Shown: one piece after another, positions 15,391-21,516 of the stretch | Layout of the letters: every line of letters starts with the position of its first letter | Position numbering within the stretch: position 1 is the first letter of the stretch | NCBI GenBank assembly: GCA_937874445.1 | Contig: CALNAL010000166.1 | Location: forward strand, 1-21,516 | Reading direction: 5' to 3' | From: an uncultured Acetobacteraceae bacterium | GTDB taxonomy: Bacteria > Pseudomonadota > Alphaproteobacteria > Acetobacterales > Acetobacteraceae | Length of the DNA: 21,516 bases | Notes under the pieces: generated by a model | What the model was told of the DNA's origin: nothing | What the model saw: the letters and a program-made list of their open reading frames with translations, nothing else | Databases searched by the model: none | Position numbers and translations under genes: made by a program

Positions 15391-16407
15391 TCAGTGGGTG
15401 CGCCGGATCAGGCTGCCGGTGGGCAGCTCCTCGTTGAAGCAACGCTGATAGTACTCGGCCACCGTCGGCCGCTCCGCCTCGTCGCACTTGTTGAGGAAGG
15501 TGAGGCGGAAGGCAAACCCCACATTGCCGAAAATGCGAGTGTTCTCGGCCCAGGTAATGACAGTGCGCGGCGACATCACGGTGGAGATGTCGCCGTTGAT
15601 GAAGCCGGCGCGGGTCAGCTCAGCGAGCGCCACCATGTTTTCCACCCGCTTGCGCTCGGTGTCGTCCTTGGGGTCGAAGCCGAGCTTGGCCATGACGATC
15701 CCGGTCTCCTGCGCATGCGGCAGGTAGTTGAGGGTGGCCACGATATTCCAGCGGTCCATCTGGCCCTGGTTGATCTGCTGGGTGCCGTGATAGAGGCCGG
15801 TGGTGTCGCCCAGGCCCACCGTGTTGGCGGTGGAGAACAGCCGGAAGCTGCGGTGTGGGCGGATCACGCGGTTCTGGTCGAGCAGGGTCAGCTTGCCCTC
15901 GACTTCCAGCACGCGCTGGATGACGAACATCACGTCGGGGCGACCGGCATCGTATTCGTCGAACACCAGCGCGCAGGCGTGCTGCAGCGCCCAGGGCAGG
16001 ATTCCCTCGCGGAACTCCGTGATCTGCTTGCCCTCCTTCAGCACGATCGCGTCCTTGCCGATCAGGTCGATGCGGCTGATGTGGCTGTCGAGGTTGACGC
16101 GGATGCACGGCCAGTTGAGGCGGGCGGCCACCTGCTCGATGTGGGTGGATTTGCCGGTGCCGTGGTAGCCCTGGATCATGACGCGCCGGTTGAAGGCGAA
16201 GCCGGCCAGGATGGCCAGCGTGGTGTCGCGATCGAAAAGATAGGCCGGGTCGATGTCGGGCACATGCTCGGTGCGCACCGAGAAGGCAGGCACCTCGATG
16301 TCGCTGTCGATCCCGAACGTCTCACGCGCGCTCACGGTCAAATCGGGGAGATCGATCGCCGAGGTGGGGACGACGCGGGTATCGGCAGCGGCGGCAAGCT
16401 GGGTCAT
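15391..16407 (-). CDS. cobS: Cobaltochelatase subunit CobS (AAA+ ATPase)
   Basis: A 338-residue AAA+ protein. Walker A is GYHGTGKS (residues 80-87), Walker B ALVFDEYD (146-153), and a sensor-1 region RLFSTANTVGLGD follows. HIEQVAARLNWPCIRVNLDSHI is characteristic of CobS and MoxR-like relatives. It assembles as a ring with CobT and, with CobN, uses ATP to insert cobalt during aerobic cobalamin synthesis. ATG 16407 is preferred (GGAAAG upstream); a GTG at 16434 would add nine residues. It follows the J-domain gene by 75 nt and precedes bioY by 21 nt. Length and motif content are normal. Confidence 0.95.
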   Translation of the reverse strand: MTQLAAAADTRVVPTSAIDLPDLTVSARETFGIDSDIEVPAFSVRTEHVPDIDPAYLFDRDTTLAILAGFAFNRRVMIQGYHGTGKSTHIEQVAARLNWPCIRVNLDSHISRIDLIGKDAIVLKEGKQITEFREGILPWALQHACALVFDEYDAGRPDVMFVIQRVLEVEGKLTLLDQNRVIRPHRSFRLFSTANTVGLGDTTGLYHGTQQINQGQMDRWNIVATLNYLPHAQETGIVMAKLGFDPKDDTERKRVENMVALAELTRAGFINGDISTVMSPRTVITWAENTRIFGNVGFAFRLTFLNKCDEAERPTVAEYYQRCFNEELPTGSLIRRTH

Positions 16408-16482
16408 CGAGTCTTTCCGTTCATCTGATGGCACGACAGTACACCCGTCGCGCGCCCCAGGGGAAGCCGGGGGGCGCCGGAA

Positions 16483-17091
16483 CTACCCGGCGGAGGCCGA
16501 GCCCTCGGCGGGGCGAGTGGCAAGATGCGAGCGCAGCGCGGCATAGGCAATATTGATGGTCTTGAGCCGCTCCTCGGAGGCGCGGTCGCCATGGTTGGCA
16601 TCCGGATGGTGGCGCTTGGCCAGCTCCTTGTAGCGCGACTTCACTTCGGCGATGGTCACCGGCCAATCGAGCCCGAGGGTGGCGAGCGGGCCGCGCACCG
16701 CCTCGGGGGCCTGATGGCGGGCGGTCTGCGGGCCCGCCCCGGCGCCGCGATGGCCGAGCCCGCCGGCGGAAAGCAAGCCGAGCGGGTCGGCCTCGGCCGC
16801 GGCATCGAGCGCCGCGCCCAGGCTGCCGCGCGGCCAGGAAGGACGCTGCCAGCAGCTGTCGGCCCGCAGCTCCGCCTCGATCTGGCCGGGGGTCATGCCT
16901 TTGTAGAAGTCCCACTTCGCATTGTAGGTGCGCACGTGCTCCAGGCAGAACCACCAGTAGTCGTGCAGATGGAAGCGGGATTTGGGCGCGCGGTACTCGC
17001 CGGAGTTGAGGCAGCCCGGCACGTCGCAGCACCGGCCCGGCGCATCCGGGTCGGGCGCGTAGGCTCGGGGCCGGGGCGCACGTCGGTTCAT
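16483..17091 (-). CDS. J-domain (DnaJ-like) protein upstream of cobS
   Basis: A 202-residue cytoplasmic protein. A C-terminal J domain (about 135-195) has the DnaK-activating HPD motif at 162-164 (KRHHPDAN) and the helix SEERLKTINIAYAALR. The N-terminal part (20-55) carries CCDVPGC and, later, WFCLEH, a Cys/His arrangement that could bind metal, and the conserved-looking WDFYKGMTP. A Gly/Ala-rich linker joins them. J proteins present clients to DnaK; position next to cobS/cobT, an arrangement I recall from other alphaproteobacteria, suggests chelatase assembly as a possible job (inference). ATG 17091 is chosen as the start; the open frame upstream is antisense to the bolA-like gene. No strong ribosome site is visible. 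Confidence 0.85.
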   Translation of the reverse strand: MNRRAPRPRAYAPDPDAPGRCCDVPGCLNSGEYRAPKSRFHLHDYWWFCLEHVRTYNAKWDFYKGMTPGQIEAELRADSCWQRPSWPRGSLGAALDAAAEADPLGLLSAGGLGHRGAGAGPQTARHQAPEAVRGPLATLGLDWPVTIAEVKSRYKELAKRHHPDANHGDRASEERLKTINIAYAALRSHLATRPAEGSASAG

Positions 17092-17141
17092 CGCGCCTAT
17101 GTGCGGCCTGACGAGGGGTTTGCAAAGGGGGGGAAGGAGGC

Positions 17142-17564
17142 ATGATGCACAAAACGGAGCCGCGCAAAGGAGGGCTTGGCACACGCGGCCGGCATGCCGA
17201 TATGCGGGATATGTCCTCCTCCTCCCGCGCCGGGCAACTCGAGGCCCTGCTCCGTGACGCCTTCGCGCCCGAAGTGCTCGAGATTGCCGACGAATCGGCC
17301 CGCCATGCCGGCCACGCCGGAGCCTCCCCCGAGGGGCAGACGCATTTCCGCCTGCTGCTGGTGTCGGCCCGCTTCGCCGGGCTGACGCGCGTGGCCCGGG
17401 CCCGGCTGGTCCACGCGACACTGGCCCCGGTCCTGGCGGACGGGCTGCATGCGCTGGCCATGACCCTGCGCACCCCCGAAGAACAGAGTCCCGCAAAACA
17501 GGGGGCCGAAAAACTTCCTGCAAAAGAACCGGACCTGATCGGGCCGAAGGCAACATCGCTTTAA
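17142..17564 (+). CDS. BolA-family protein
   Basis: A protein of up to 140 residues. The BolA fold spans about 28-112: LEALLRDAFAPEVLEIADES, a His-containing loop ARHAGHAG, THFRLLLVSARFAGLTRVARARLVHATL, and the GLHALAMTLRTPEE ending. BolA proteins pair with monothiol glutaredoxins in iron-sulfur handling, and some bind DNA. The position usually holding His in RHR is Ala here (RAR). The start is uncertain: AAGGAGG is almost touching ATG 17142 (1 nt) and ATG 17145 (4 nt), while an internal ATG at 17213 would leave a typical BolA N-terminus. The last 25 residues are a charged tail beyond the domain. It diverges from the J-domain gene, only 50 nt away. Confidence 0.85.
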   Translation: MMHKTEPRKGGLGTRGRHADMRDMSSSSRAGQLEALLRDAFAPEVLEIADESARHAGHAGASPEGQTHFRLLLVSARFAGLTRVARARLVHATLAPVLADGLHALAMTLRTPEEQSPAKQGAEKLPAKEPDLIGPKATSL

Positions 17565-17576
17565 CGACCTCTGTGC

Positions 17577-17594
17577 ACACTGACGTGTGTCAGC
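17577..17594 (+). promoter_or_regulatory. Short inverted repeat ahead of the RHH gene
   Basis: CTGAC-GTGT-GTCAG, and overlapping ACAC-TGAC-GTGT, lie in the 68-nt gap before the RHH gene, about 40 nt from its GTG start. A small dyad in this position could be an autoregulatory operator for the RHH protein, but five base pairs are expected by chance fairly often. Confidence 0.2.
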
Positions 17595-17632
17595 TGCGGC
17601 TGACCCTTCGTCAGAGCAGGAGGCATCTCGCC

Positions 17633-17899
17633 GTGTTTGCCAGCCGTCTCGTCAGTCGCAATGTCATTGGCGCCCGTGGGCGCACCAGCATGCGTCTGGA
17701 GCCCGAGTTGTGGGACGCCCTCGATGAAATGTGCCAACGCGAGAGCATGACCCTGCGCGAGATGGTACGCCGCGTCGGCCCCAGGCCCGAGGGCGGACGC
17801 ACCAGCGCCGTGCGGGTGGAAGTGTTGAAATATTTCCGCGCCGCCGCCACCGAGGACGGCCACCTCAAGGCCGGCCACGGCCCCCTGCCGCGGGATTAA
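17633..17899 (+). CDS. Small ribbon-helix-helix protein (RHH_4 type)
   Basis: An 88-residue protein with the pattern of the RHH_4 domain: SRLVSRNVIGARGRTSMRLE (strand region), then PELWDALDEMCQRESMTLREMVRRVG (two helices). RHH proteins are dimeric DNA binders; this subfamily is widespread in alphaproteobacteria and has no assigned target. GTG 17633 is chosen because AGGAGG lies about 8 nt upstream and the domain starts soon after; an earlier GTG at 17573 lacks a ribosome site. It lies 68 nt after the BolA gene and converges on the CinA-domain gene with 13 nt between stops. No toxin gene is adjacent, so an antitoxin role is unlikely. Confidence 0.82.
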   Translation: MFASRLVSRNVIGARGRTSMRLEPELWDALDEMCQRESMTLREMVRRVGPRPEGGRTSAVRVEVLKYFRAAATEDGHLKAGHGPLPRD

Positions 17900-17912
17900 C
17901 TCGCCGGACGCC

Positions 17913-18677
17913 TCAGCGCGGCGGCTCGCCCGGCTGCGGGTCGGCCCCCAGACGCTGCATGAGCGCCGCGACGGCCGCACAAGCCGCCTCCACCGCCGCC
18001 GGGTCGGTCCCTTTCGCCACCACCGCCACCCCTTTGCCGCCGAGTCGCTCATAGGGATAGCTGCCGAGATCGACCCCGGCATGGGTATGCTGAAGCTCCC
18101 CCAGCCCCTCCGCCAGCCGCCCCTCGGGCAGATCGCGGGCATAGACCGCCTGCTGCACCACCGGCGGCCCGCCGGCCAGGCGCGGAGCCAGCCAGCGGAA
18201 CATCGCCTGCATGATGCGCGGCACCCCGGCCATGACATGCACGTTGCCGATGGTGAAGCCCGGCGCGCCGGATACCGGATTGTCGATCAGGCCCGCCCCG
18301 CGCGGCAGCGTGGCCATGCGCTGGCGGGCGGGATTGAACGCGCCCGGCGGGTAGCGCGCCTCCAGCAGCGCCCACGCCTCGGGATGCTTCTCCCAGGGAA
18401 CGCCGAACGCCGCGGCGATGGACTCGCTGGTGATGTCGTCGTGGGTGGGGCCGATGCCGCCGGTGGTGAAGACGTGATCGAAGCGCCCGCGCATCTCGTT
18501 GACGGTGGCGATGATGACCTCGCGCTCGTCGGGAATGATCCGCACTTCGCCGAGCACGATGCCGCGTTCGGCCAGGCCGCGGGCGAGAAACTGGATATTG
18601 ACGTCCTGCGTGCGGCCCGAGAGCACCTCGTTGCCGATCACGATGATGCAGGCCGTAGGATTGGTGCGCACAACCAT
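17913..18677 (-). CDS. Stand-alone CinA N-terminal (MoCF_biosynth) domain protein, COG1058 type
   Basis: A 254-residue cytoplasmic protein with the molybdopterin-binding-like fold of CinA: IIVIGNEVLSGRTQDVNIQF at the N-terminus, FTTGGIGPTHDDITSESIAAAFG as the core motif, and MAGVPRIMQAMF later. In full CinA this domain has ADP-ribose/CoA/FAD pyrophosphatase activity and is joined to a C-terminal PncC amidase; here the amidase domain is absent, as in many COG1058 proteins. ATG 18677 is preferred, with GGAGGGG just upstream; a GTG at 18689 would overlap that site. It converges with the RHH gene. True substrate unknown. Confidence 0.88.
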   Translation of the reverse strand: MVVRTNPTACIIVIGNEVLSGRTQDVNIQFLARGLAERGIVLGEVRIIPDEREVIIATVNEMRGRFDHVFTTGGIGPTHDDITSESIAAAFGVPWEKHPEAWALLEARYPPGAFNPARQRMATLPRGAGLIDNPVSGAPGFTIGNVHVMAGVPRIMQAMFRWLAPRLAGGPPVVQQAVYARDLPEGRLAEGLGELQHTHAGVDLGSYPYERLGGKGVAVVAKGTDPAAVEAACAAVAALMQRLGADPQPGEPPR

Positions 18678-18987
18678 GAGCCCCTCCACAGGCTTCCCCC
18701 CACCGGTTTCATGGTGGCAGCACGGGAGTCCTCAGGCAAGTGCGGCGCAGACTTCGGCCGCATCGATCGGTCGGCGAGACAGCAAGGCAAGGTCTTCTTT
18801 TCCTGAAGGAAAAGAAGCAAAAGGACTTTTGTCCATTTGGCTTCGCGACTGACCCGAGCGCGGAGCTCTTAATGAATAAAGCTTTCTTGGTTCTTCTTGC
18901 TCGCAAGAAGAACACCTTACCTTCCTTGCCTCACCGGGACCGTTGGGGGAAACGCCACGCGGGGCAAGCCCCCCCAAAGCCCCCGGA
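18678..18987. other. Intergenic region between the CinA-domain and MCP genes, holding repeat copy B
   Basis: Of these 310 bases, 18791-18922 are the second copy of the structured repeat. The 110 nt between it and the CinA-domain gene must hold that gene's promoter, which I could not place. Next to the MCP stop a short GGGGC-AA-GCCCC hairpin (18961-18972) within C/G runs may end MCP transcription. No credible gene. Confidence 0.55.
18791..18922 (+). repeat. Structured intergenic repeat, copy B
   Basis: It aligns along its length with 4362-4495. The first hairpin is a perfect 11-bp stem 18794-18804 with 18807-18817 (CTTCTTTTCCT/AGGAAAAGAAG). A GGAC-TTTT-GTCC hairpin follows, then TTCGCG with CGCGGA, then a perfect 11-bp stem 18890-18900 with 18903-18913 (GTTCTTCTTGC/GCAAGAAGAAC) closed by TC. 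Compared with copy A this last stem has two sites changed on both strands so that pairing is kept. The element lies 3' of the MCP gene and 5' of the CinA-domain gene. Confidence 0.8.
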
Positions 18988-20679
18988 TCAGGCGGCGCGC
19001 ATGCCCTCCAGGAATTGCACGACCTCGGTATTGAGCCCCTCCGTCTCCTCGGAAAGCTTGCCGGCAGCCTCCAGCACGTGCTGTGCACTGTGCCCGGTCT
19101 GCTGGGCGGCCTTGGCTACGTCCTCGATATGGCCCGTCACCTCGTGGGTTCCGGTCGCGGCCTGCTGGACGTTGCGGGCAATCTCCTGGGTCGCCGCTCC
19201 CTGCTCCTCCACCGCCGCCGAGATGGCGGCCATGGTCCGGCCGACCTCGCCGATGATCTGGGTGATCGACCCGATCGCCGTCACCGCGCTCTGGGTCACG
19301 CCCTGGATCTGGCCGATCTGGGCGGCGATCTCCTCGGTGGCCTTGCCGGTCTGGTTGGCGAGCTGCTTGACCTCGCTGGCCACCACCGCGAAGCCCTTGC
19401 CGGCGTCTCCGGCCCGGGCCGCCTCGATGGTGGCGTTCAGCGCCAGCAGGTTGGTCTGCCCGGCGATCGATTGGATGAGGGTCACCACCTCGCCGATGCG
19501 CTCGGCCCCGGAGGCGAGGTTGCGCACGATCTCCTGGGTCTGGTCGGCCTCGTGCGTGGCCTTCTCGGCGGCAACCGAGGAAGCCGTCACCTGGCGGGTG
19601 ATCTCCGCCACCGAGGAGGCCAGCTGCTCGGCCGCCACCGCCACGGTCTGCACGTTTCCGCTGGCCTGGGTGGCCGCCGCCCCCACCGCGCTCGCCTTCT
19701 CGGTCGTCAGCGTCGCCGTGCCGGTCATGCTTTGCGCGGTGGCCTGCAGCTCGTGCGCCGCGGCAGCCAGCACCTCGGCCATATGGCTGGCCCGGGACTC
19801 GAACTGGCGACTCAGCCCTTCCACCTTGGCGCCGCGCGCCACCTTGGCCTCCTGCTCGGCGGCCTGGGTCGCGGCCGCCCTGTCGGCCTCTATCAGTCCG
19901 GTCCGGCAATCGCCGATGGCCCGCGCGAGGTCGCCGATCTCGTCGGCGCGCGTCGTGCAGGGCAGCTCGAAGTCGTAGTCGCGGCGAGCCAGCTGGCGGG
20001 TCACCCCGGCCAGACGCAGCACCCGCTCGATCACGGTACGATTCAGCCACACCGCGGCCAGCGTCGCCGCCGCCAGCGCCAGCAGCGTGATCGCGCCCAG
20101 CACCCAGGTCGCCTGCGTGTTCGCCGCGTCGGCTGCCTGGCTCGCCTCCTCGCCCCGCCTCGCGTTGTACACGATATCCGCTTCAAGAGCCTCACGCACC
20201 CGCATGAAACTCTGCTGCATCTCCCCCGAGAAGAAAGCCGCCGCCTTGGGGGGATCATTCTTCATCGCTGGCTCGGCGAGGCGGGCGCTGAGAGACAGGT
20301 AGGCATTCCAGGCCGTATCGAAGGCGGGGATCAGCTTGTCACGCTCGACCCCGGAATCGATCAGCGGCTGGTAGTCCAGGCGGGCCTTGTCGATGGCAGC
20401 CTGGGCCTCTGCCTGGCGCTGATCCGCCGAGGCCAGCGCCTGCGCGTCGAGGGGCTGCAGATGAGTCGATTGCAGGCTGCGGAACCGCTCCAGCGCGCGG
20501 CCCAGCCGGTCGACCGTCACGACGCTGGGAATGCGGTTGGCCGCCACATCCCGCGTCGCGGCGTTCATCTGTCGGGCCTCGTAAAGCCCGATCAGGCCGG
20601 TCAGCAGGACCGTCACCGCCAGGCCTCCAAACGCCAGGCGCATCTTGGTGCCGATACGCCAATTATGACCCAAAGCCAT
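18988..20679 (-). CDS. Methyl-accepting chemotaxis protein
   Basis: A 563-residue transducer. A first membrane helix at about 14-34 and a second at 191-213 enclose a periplasmic helical region of about 155 residues, of four-helix-bundle type. A HAMP domain follows (about 214-266), and then a long coiled-coil signalling domain with the conserved hairpin tip centred on EVVTLIQSIAGQTNLLALNA and AGKGFAVVASEVKQLA (398-440), which contacts CheA and CheW. No C-terminal NWETF-type CheR/CheB tether is present. No ligand motif is recognisable. The ATG at 20679 has AAGG about 5 nt upstream. It lies 191 nt after the GNAT-Nudix gene on the same strand, so it probably has its own promoter. Confidence 0.93.
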   Translation of the reverse strand: MALGHNWRIGTKMRLAFGGLAVTVLLTGLIGLYEARQMNAATRDVAANRIPSVVTVDRLGRALERFRSLQSTHLQPLDAQALASADQRQAEAQAAIDKARLDYQPLIDSGVERDKLIPAFDTAWNAYLSLSARLAEPAMKNDPPKAAAFFSGEMQQSFMRVREALEADIVYNARRGEEASQAADAANTQATWVLGAITLLALAAATLAAVWLNRTVIERVLRLAGVTRQLARRDYDFELPCTTRADEIGDLARAIGDCRTGLIEADRAAATQAAEQEAKVARGAKVEGLSRQFESRASHMAEVLAAAAHELQATAQSMTGTATLTTEKASAVGAAATQASGNVQTVAVAAEQLASSVAEITRQVTASSVAAEKATHEADQTQEIVRNLASGAERIGEVVTLIQSIAGQTNLLALNATIEAARAGDAGKGFAVVASEVKQLANQTGKATEEIAAQIGQIQGVTQSAVTAIGSITQIIGEVGRTMAAISAAVEEQGAATQEIARNVQQAATGTHEVTGHIEDVAKAAQQTGHSAQHVLEAAGKLSEETEGLNTEVVQFLEGMRAA

Positions 20680-20698
20680 ATGCCTTACTCCGCCTTTC

Positions 20699-20721
20699 GG
20701 GGATTGCCCTTGGGGATTGCC
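20699..20721 (-). repeat. 10-bp direct repeat just upstream of the MCP gene
   Basis: GGGGATTGCC occurs at 20699-20708 and 20712-20721 (plus-strand reading), a 13-nt period. On the MCP mRNA strand this is GGCAATCCCC twice, starting about 20 nt before the start codon, within or next to the 5' UTR. It could be a protein-binding site or a slippage product. Confidence 0.45.
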
Positions 20722-20846
20722 GCCTTTTGAGGACGTCTGTCTTCCTGAAGGTCGGGTTCCAACACAGGCCAGAGTACAGCAAATCTCCGAATCAACGGTT
20801 TACAGGCGGTACCTGTTCCGCCCCCGCTTTCTTCCGCCCCCCCGGA

Positions 20847-20877
20847 GAGGCGCTCAGAGGCAAGAGGCGCTCAGAGG
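20847..20877 (-). repeat. 17-nt-period duplication spanning the GNAT-Nudix stop codon
   Basis: GAGGCGCTCAGAGG occurs at 20847-20860 and 20864-20877 (plus-strand reading). The second copy contains the TGA stop and last codons of the GNAT-Nudix gene; the first is the same sequence repeated just downstream of that gene. It is probably a recent local duplication with no coding effect. Confidence 0.6.
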
Positions 20878-21516
20878 AACTCGCGCAGCAGCGGCACCAG
20901 CGGCACGTCGGCGGCGGGCATGGGGTATTCGGCCAGCCGCTCGGGCGGCACCCAGGCGAGGGTCTGCCCCTCGCGGGCCTGCGGACGGCCCGACCAGTGC
21001 CGGCAGAGATAGAGCGGCATCAGCAGGTGGAACCGCTCGTAGGTGTGCGAGGCGAAGGTGAAGGGCGCCATGCAGGCCTCATCCAGCCCGATCCCCAGCT
21101 CCTCGCGCAGCTCGCGCACCAGCGCCGCCTCGGGAGTCTCCCCGGGCTCCACCTTGCCGCCGGGGAATTCCCACAGACCGGCCATCTGCTTGCCCTCGGG
21201 CCGGCGCGCCAGCAGCACCCGGCCCTCGCCGTCGATCAGGGCGGCGGCGGCCACCAGCACCAGCGGCGGCTTGCCGTCGGCGGTCGGGGCAACCTCGGTG
21301 GTGCCGAACAGCTCCTCGCGCCCGGCCACGAAGCGCAGCACCGCCACCGCCCCGGCGCGGGCGACGAAATTCTGCATTCCCTCCCCGGCCGGGCGGAAGC
21401 CGATGCGCCGCAGCACCGCCACCGAGGCGAGGTTGTCGGCGGCGACGGTGGCCTCCAGCCGCTCCAGCGGCAGGTTGGCCAGCGCCCAGCGCGCCATCCG
21501 CCCCACCGCCTCGGTG
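20871..21516 (-). CDS. GNAT acetyltransferase-Nudix (MutT-like) fusion, 5' part outside window
   Basis: The frame is open to the right edge. The first residues inside the window are the end of a GNAT domain: LERLEATVAADNLASVAVLR followed by RIGFRP, the usual acetyl-CoA-side helix and strand of RimJ/RimL-like acetyltransferases. A linker of about 40 residues leads to a Nudix domain with the box GKVEPGETPEAALVRELREE and LGI (about 117-139 counting from the GTG at 21506), preceded by LLARRPEGKQMAGLWEFPGG as in MutT. MutT proteins hydrolyse 8-oxo-dGTP or other nucleotide diphosphate derivatives. The Nudix half ends normally at LVPLLREFL. Start and most of the GNAT domain are not visible. Confidence 0.88.
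   Translation of the reverse strand, partial: TEAVGRMARWALANLPLERLEATVAADNLASVAVLRRIGFRPAGEGMQNFVARAGAVAVLRFVAGREELFGTTEVAPTADGKPPLVLVAAAALIDGEGRVLLARRPEGKQMAGLWEFPGGKVEPGETPEAALVRELREELGIGLDEACMAPFTFASHTYERFHLLMPLYLCRHWSGRPQAREGQTLAWVPPERLAEYPMPAADVPLVPLLREFL

Noticed and set aside
12877..16428. A 1183-codon open frame on the plus strand, antisense to cobT, bioY and cobS
   Set aside because: Its translation is His/Gly/Arg/Ala-rich without any domain pattern, while the minus strand encodes three clear families. Long antisense frames are usual in such GC-rich DNA.
14797..16482. Cobalamin or other riboswitch controlling cobS/bioY/cobT
   Set aside because: The intergenic gaps are 75, 21 and 24 nt, too short for a B12 riboswitch, and no B12-box-like sequence was seen.
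17633..17899. RHH protein as antitoxin of a toxin-antitoxin pair
   Set aside because: Neighbours are BolA and a convergent CinA-domain gene; there is no small toxin gene, and the RHH_4 pattern differs from CopG/ParD-type antitoxins.
18740..19000. Short reading frames across repeat copy B
   Set aside because: Fortuitous frames over a structured repeat; both repeat copies show hairpin conservation rather than codon conservation.
18943..20730. A 595-codon plus-strand frame opposite the MCP gene
   Set aside because: Mirror of the MCP coding sequence; Gly/Leu/Arg repeats without a motif or a ribosome site.
1..21516. CRISPR arrays, tRNA genes, insertion sequences or prophage genes
   Set aside because: No regularly spaced repeats, cloverleaf-like sequence with a CCA end, transposase or phage protein was found on either strand; the only repeats are the two structured elements and short tandem duplications.

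Overview
The window is GC-rich throughout and reads as the chromosome of an alphaproteobacterium, most likely of the Acetobacteraceae/Rhodospirillales type (inferred from GC, codon use and gene families such as aerobic CobS/CobT, a J-domain protein beside cobS, a BolA protein beside it, and an RHH_4 protein; no rRNA or marker gene settles the genus). Gene density is high. I see no tRNA, rRNA, CRISPR array, transposase or phage gene.

Left part (1-5365): a CHAP-domain cell-wall hydrolase cut by the window edge; a Tat-type LivJ-like binding protein with no transporter beside it; a convergent, tail-overlapping TPR/glycosyltransferase-like protein; a MarR regulator; and a short-chain dehydrogenase. 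A structured repeat lies between the MarR and SDR genes.

Middle (5400-12786): after an AT-rich leader comes a tight seven-gene plus-strand operon: polar-amino-acid-type ABC permease, its ATPase, a family-3 binding protein, a cytoplasmic NodB-fold (polysaccharide-deacetylase-like) hydrolase, a Tat-exported family-5 binding protein, a TrzA/SsnA-type metal amidohydrolase, and a second family-3 binding protein paralogous to the first. The likely logic is uptake of a small nitrogen compound followed by two cytoplasmic C-N hydrolysis steps; the substrate is unknown. This is the best candidate for an undescribed system. It has three binding proteins of two unrelated families but one permease/ATPase pair, and the amidohydrolase has Gln where relatives carry the catalytic Glu of HxxE.

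Right part (12910-21516): a minus-strand cluster J-domain protein, cobS, bioY, cobT, in which a biotin-type S-component gene sits between the two cobaltochelatase subunit genes and cobT begins at a 17-nt tandem duplication that makes a five-codon leader ORF. Divergent from it are a BolA protein and a small RHH protein; then come a stand-alone CinA/MoCF-domain protein, a second copy of the structured repeat, a methyl-accepting chemotaxis protein, and a GNAT-Nudix fusion cut by the right edge. The two repeat copies share a hairpin with compensatory base changes, so their folded form seems to be under selection.
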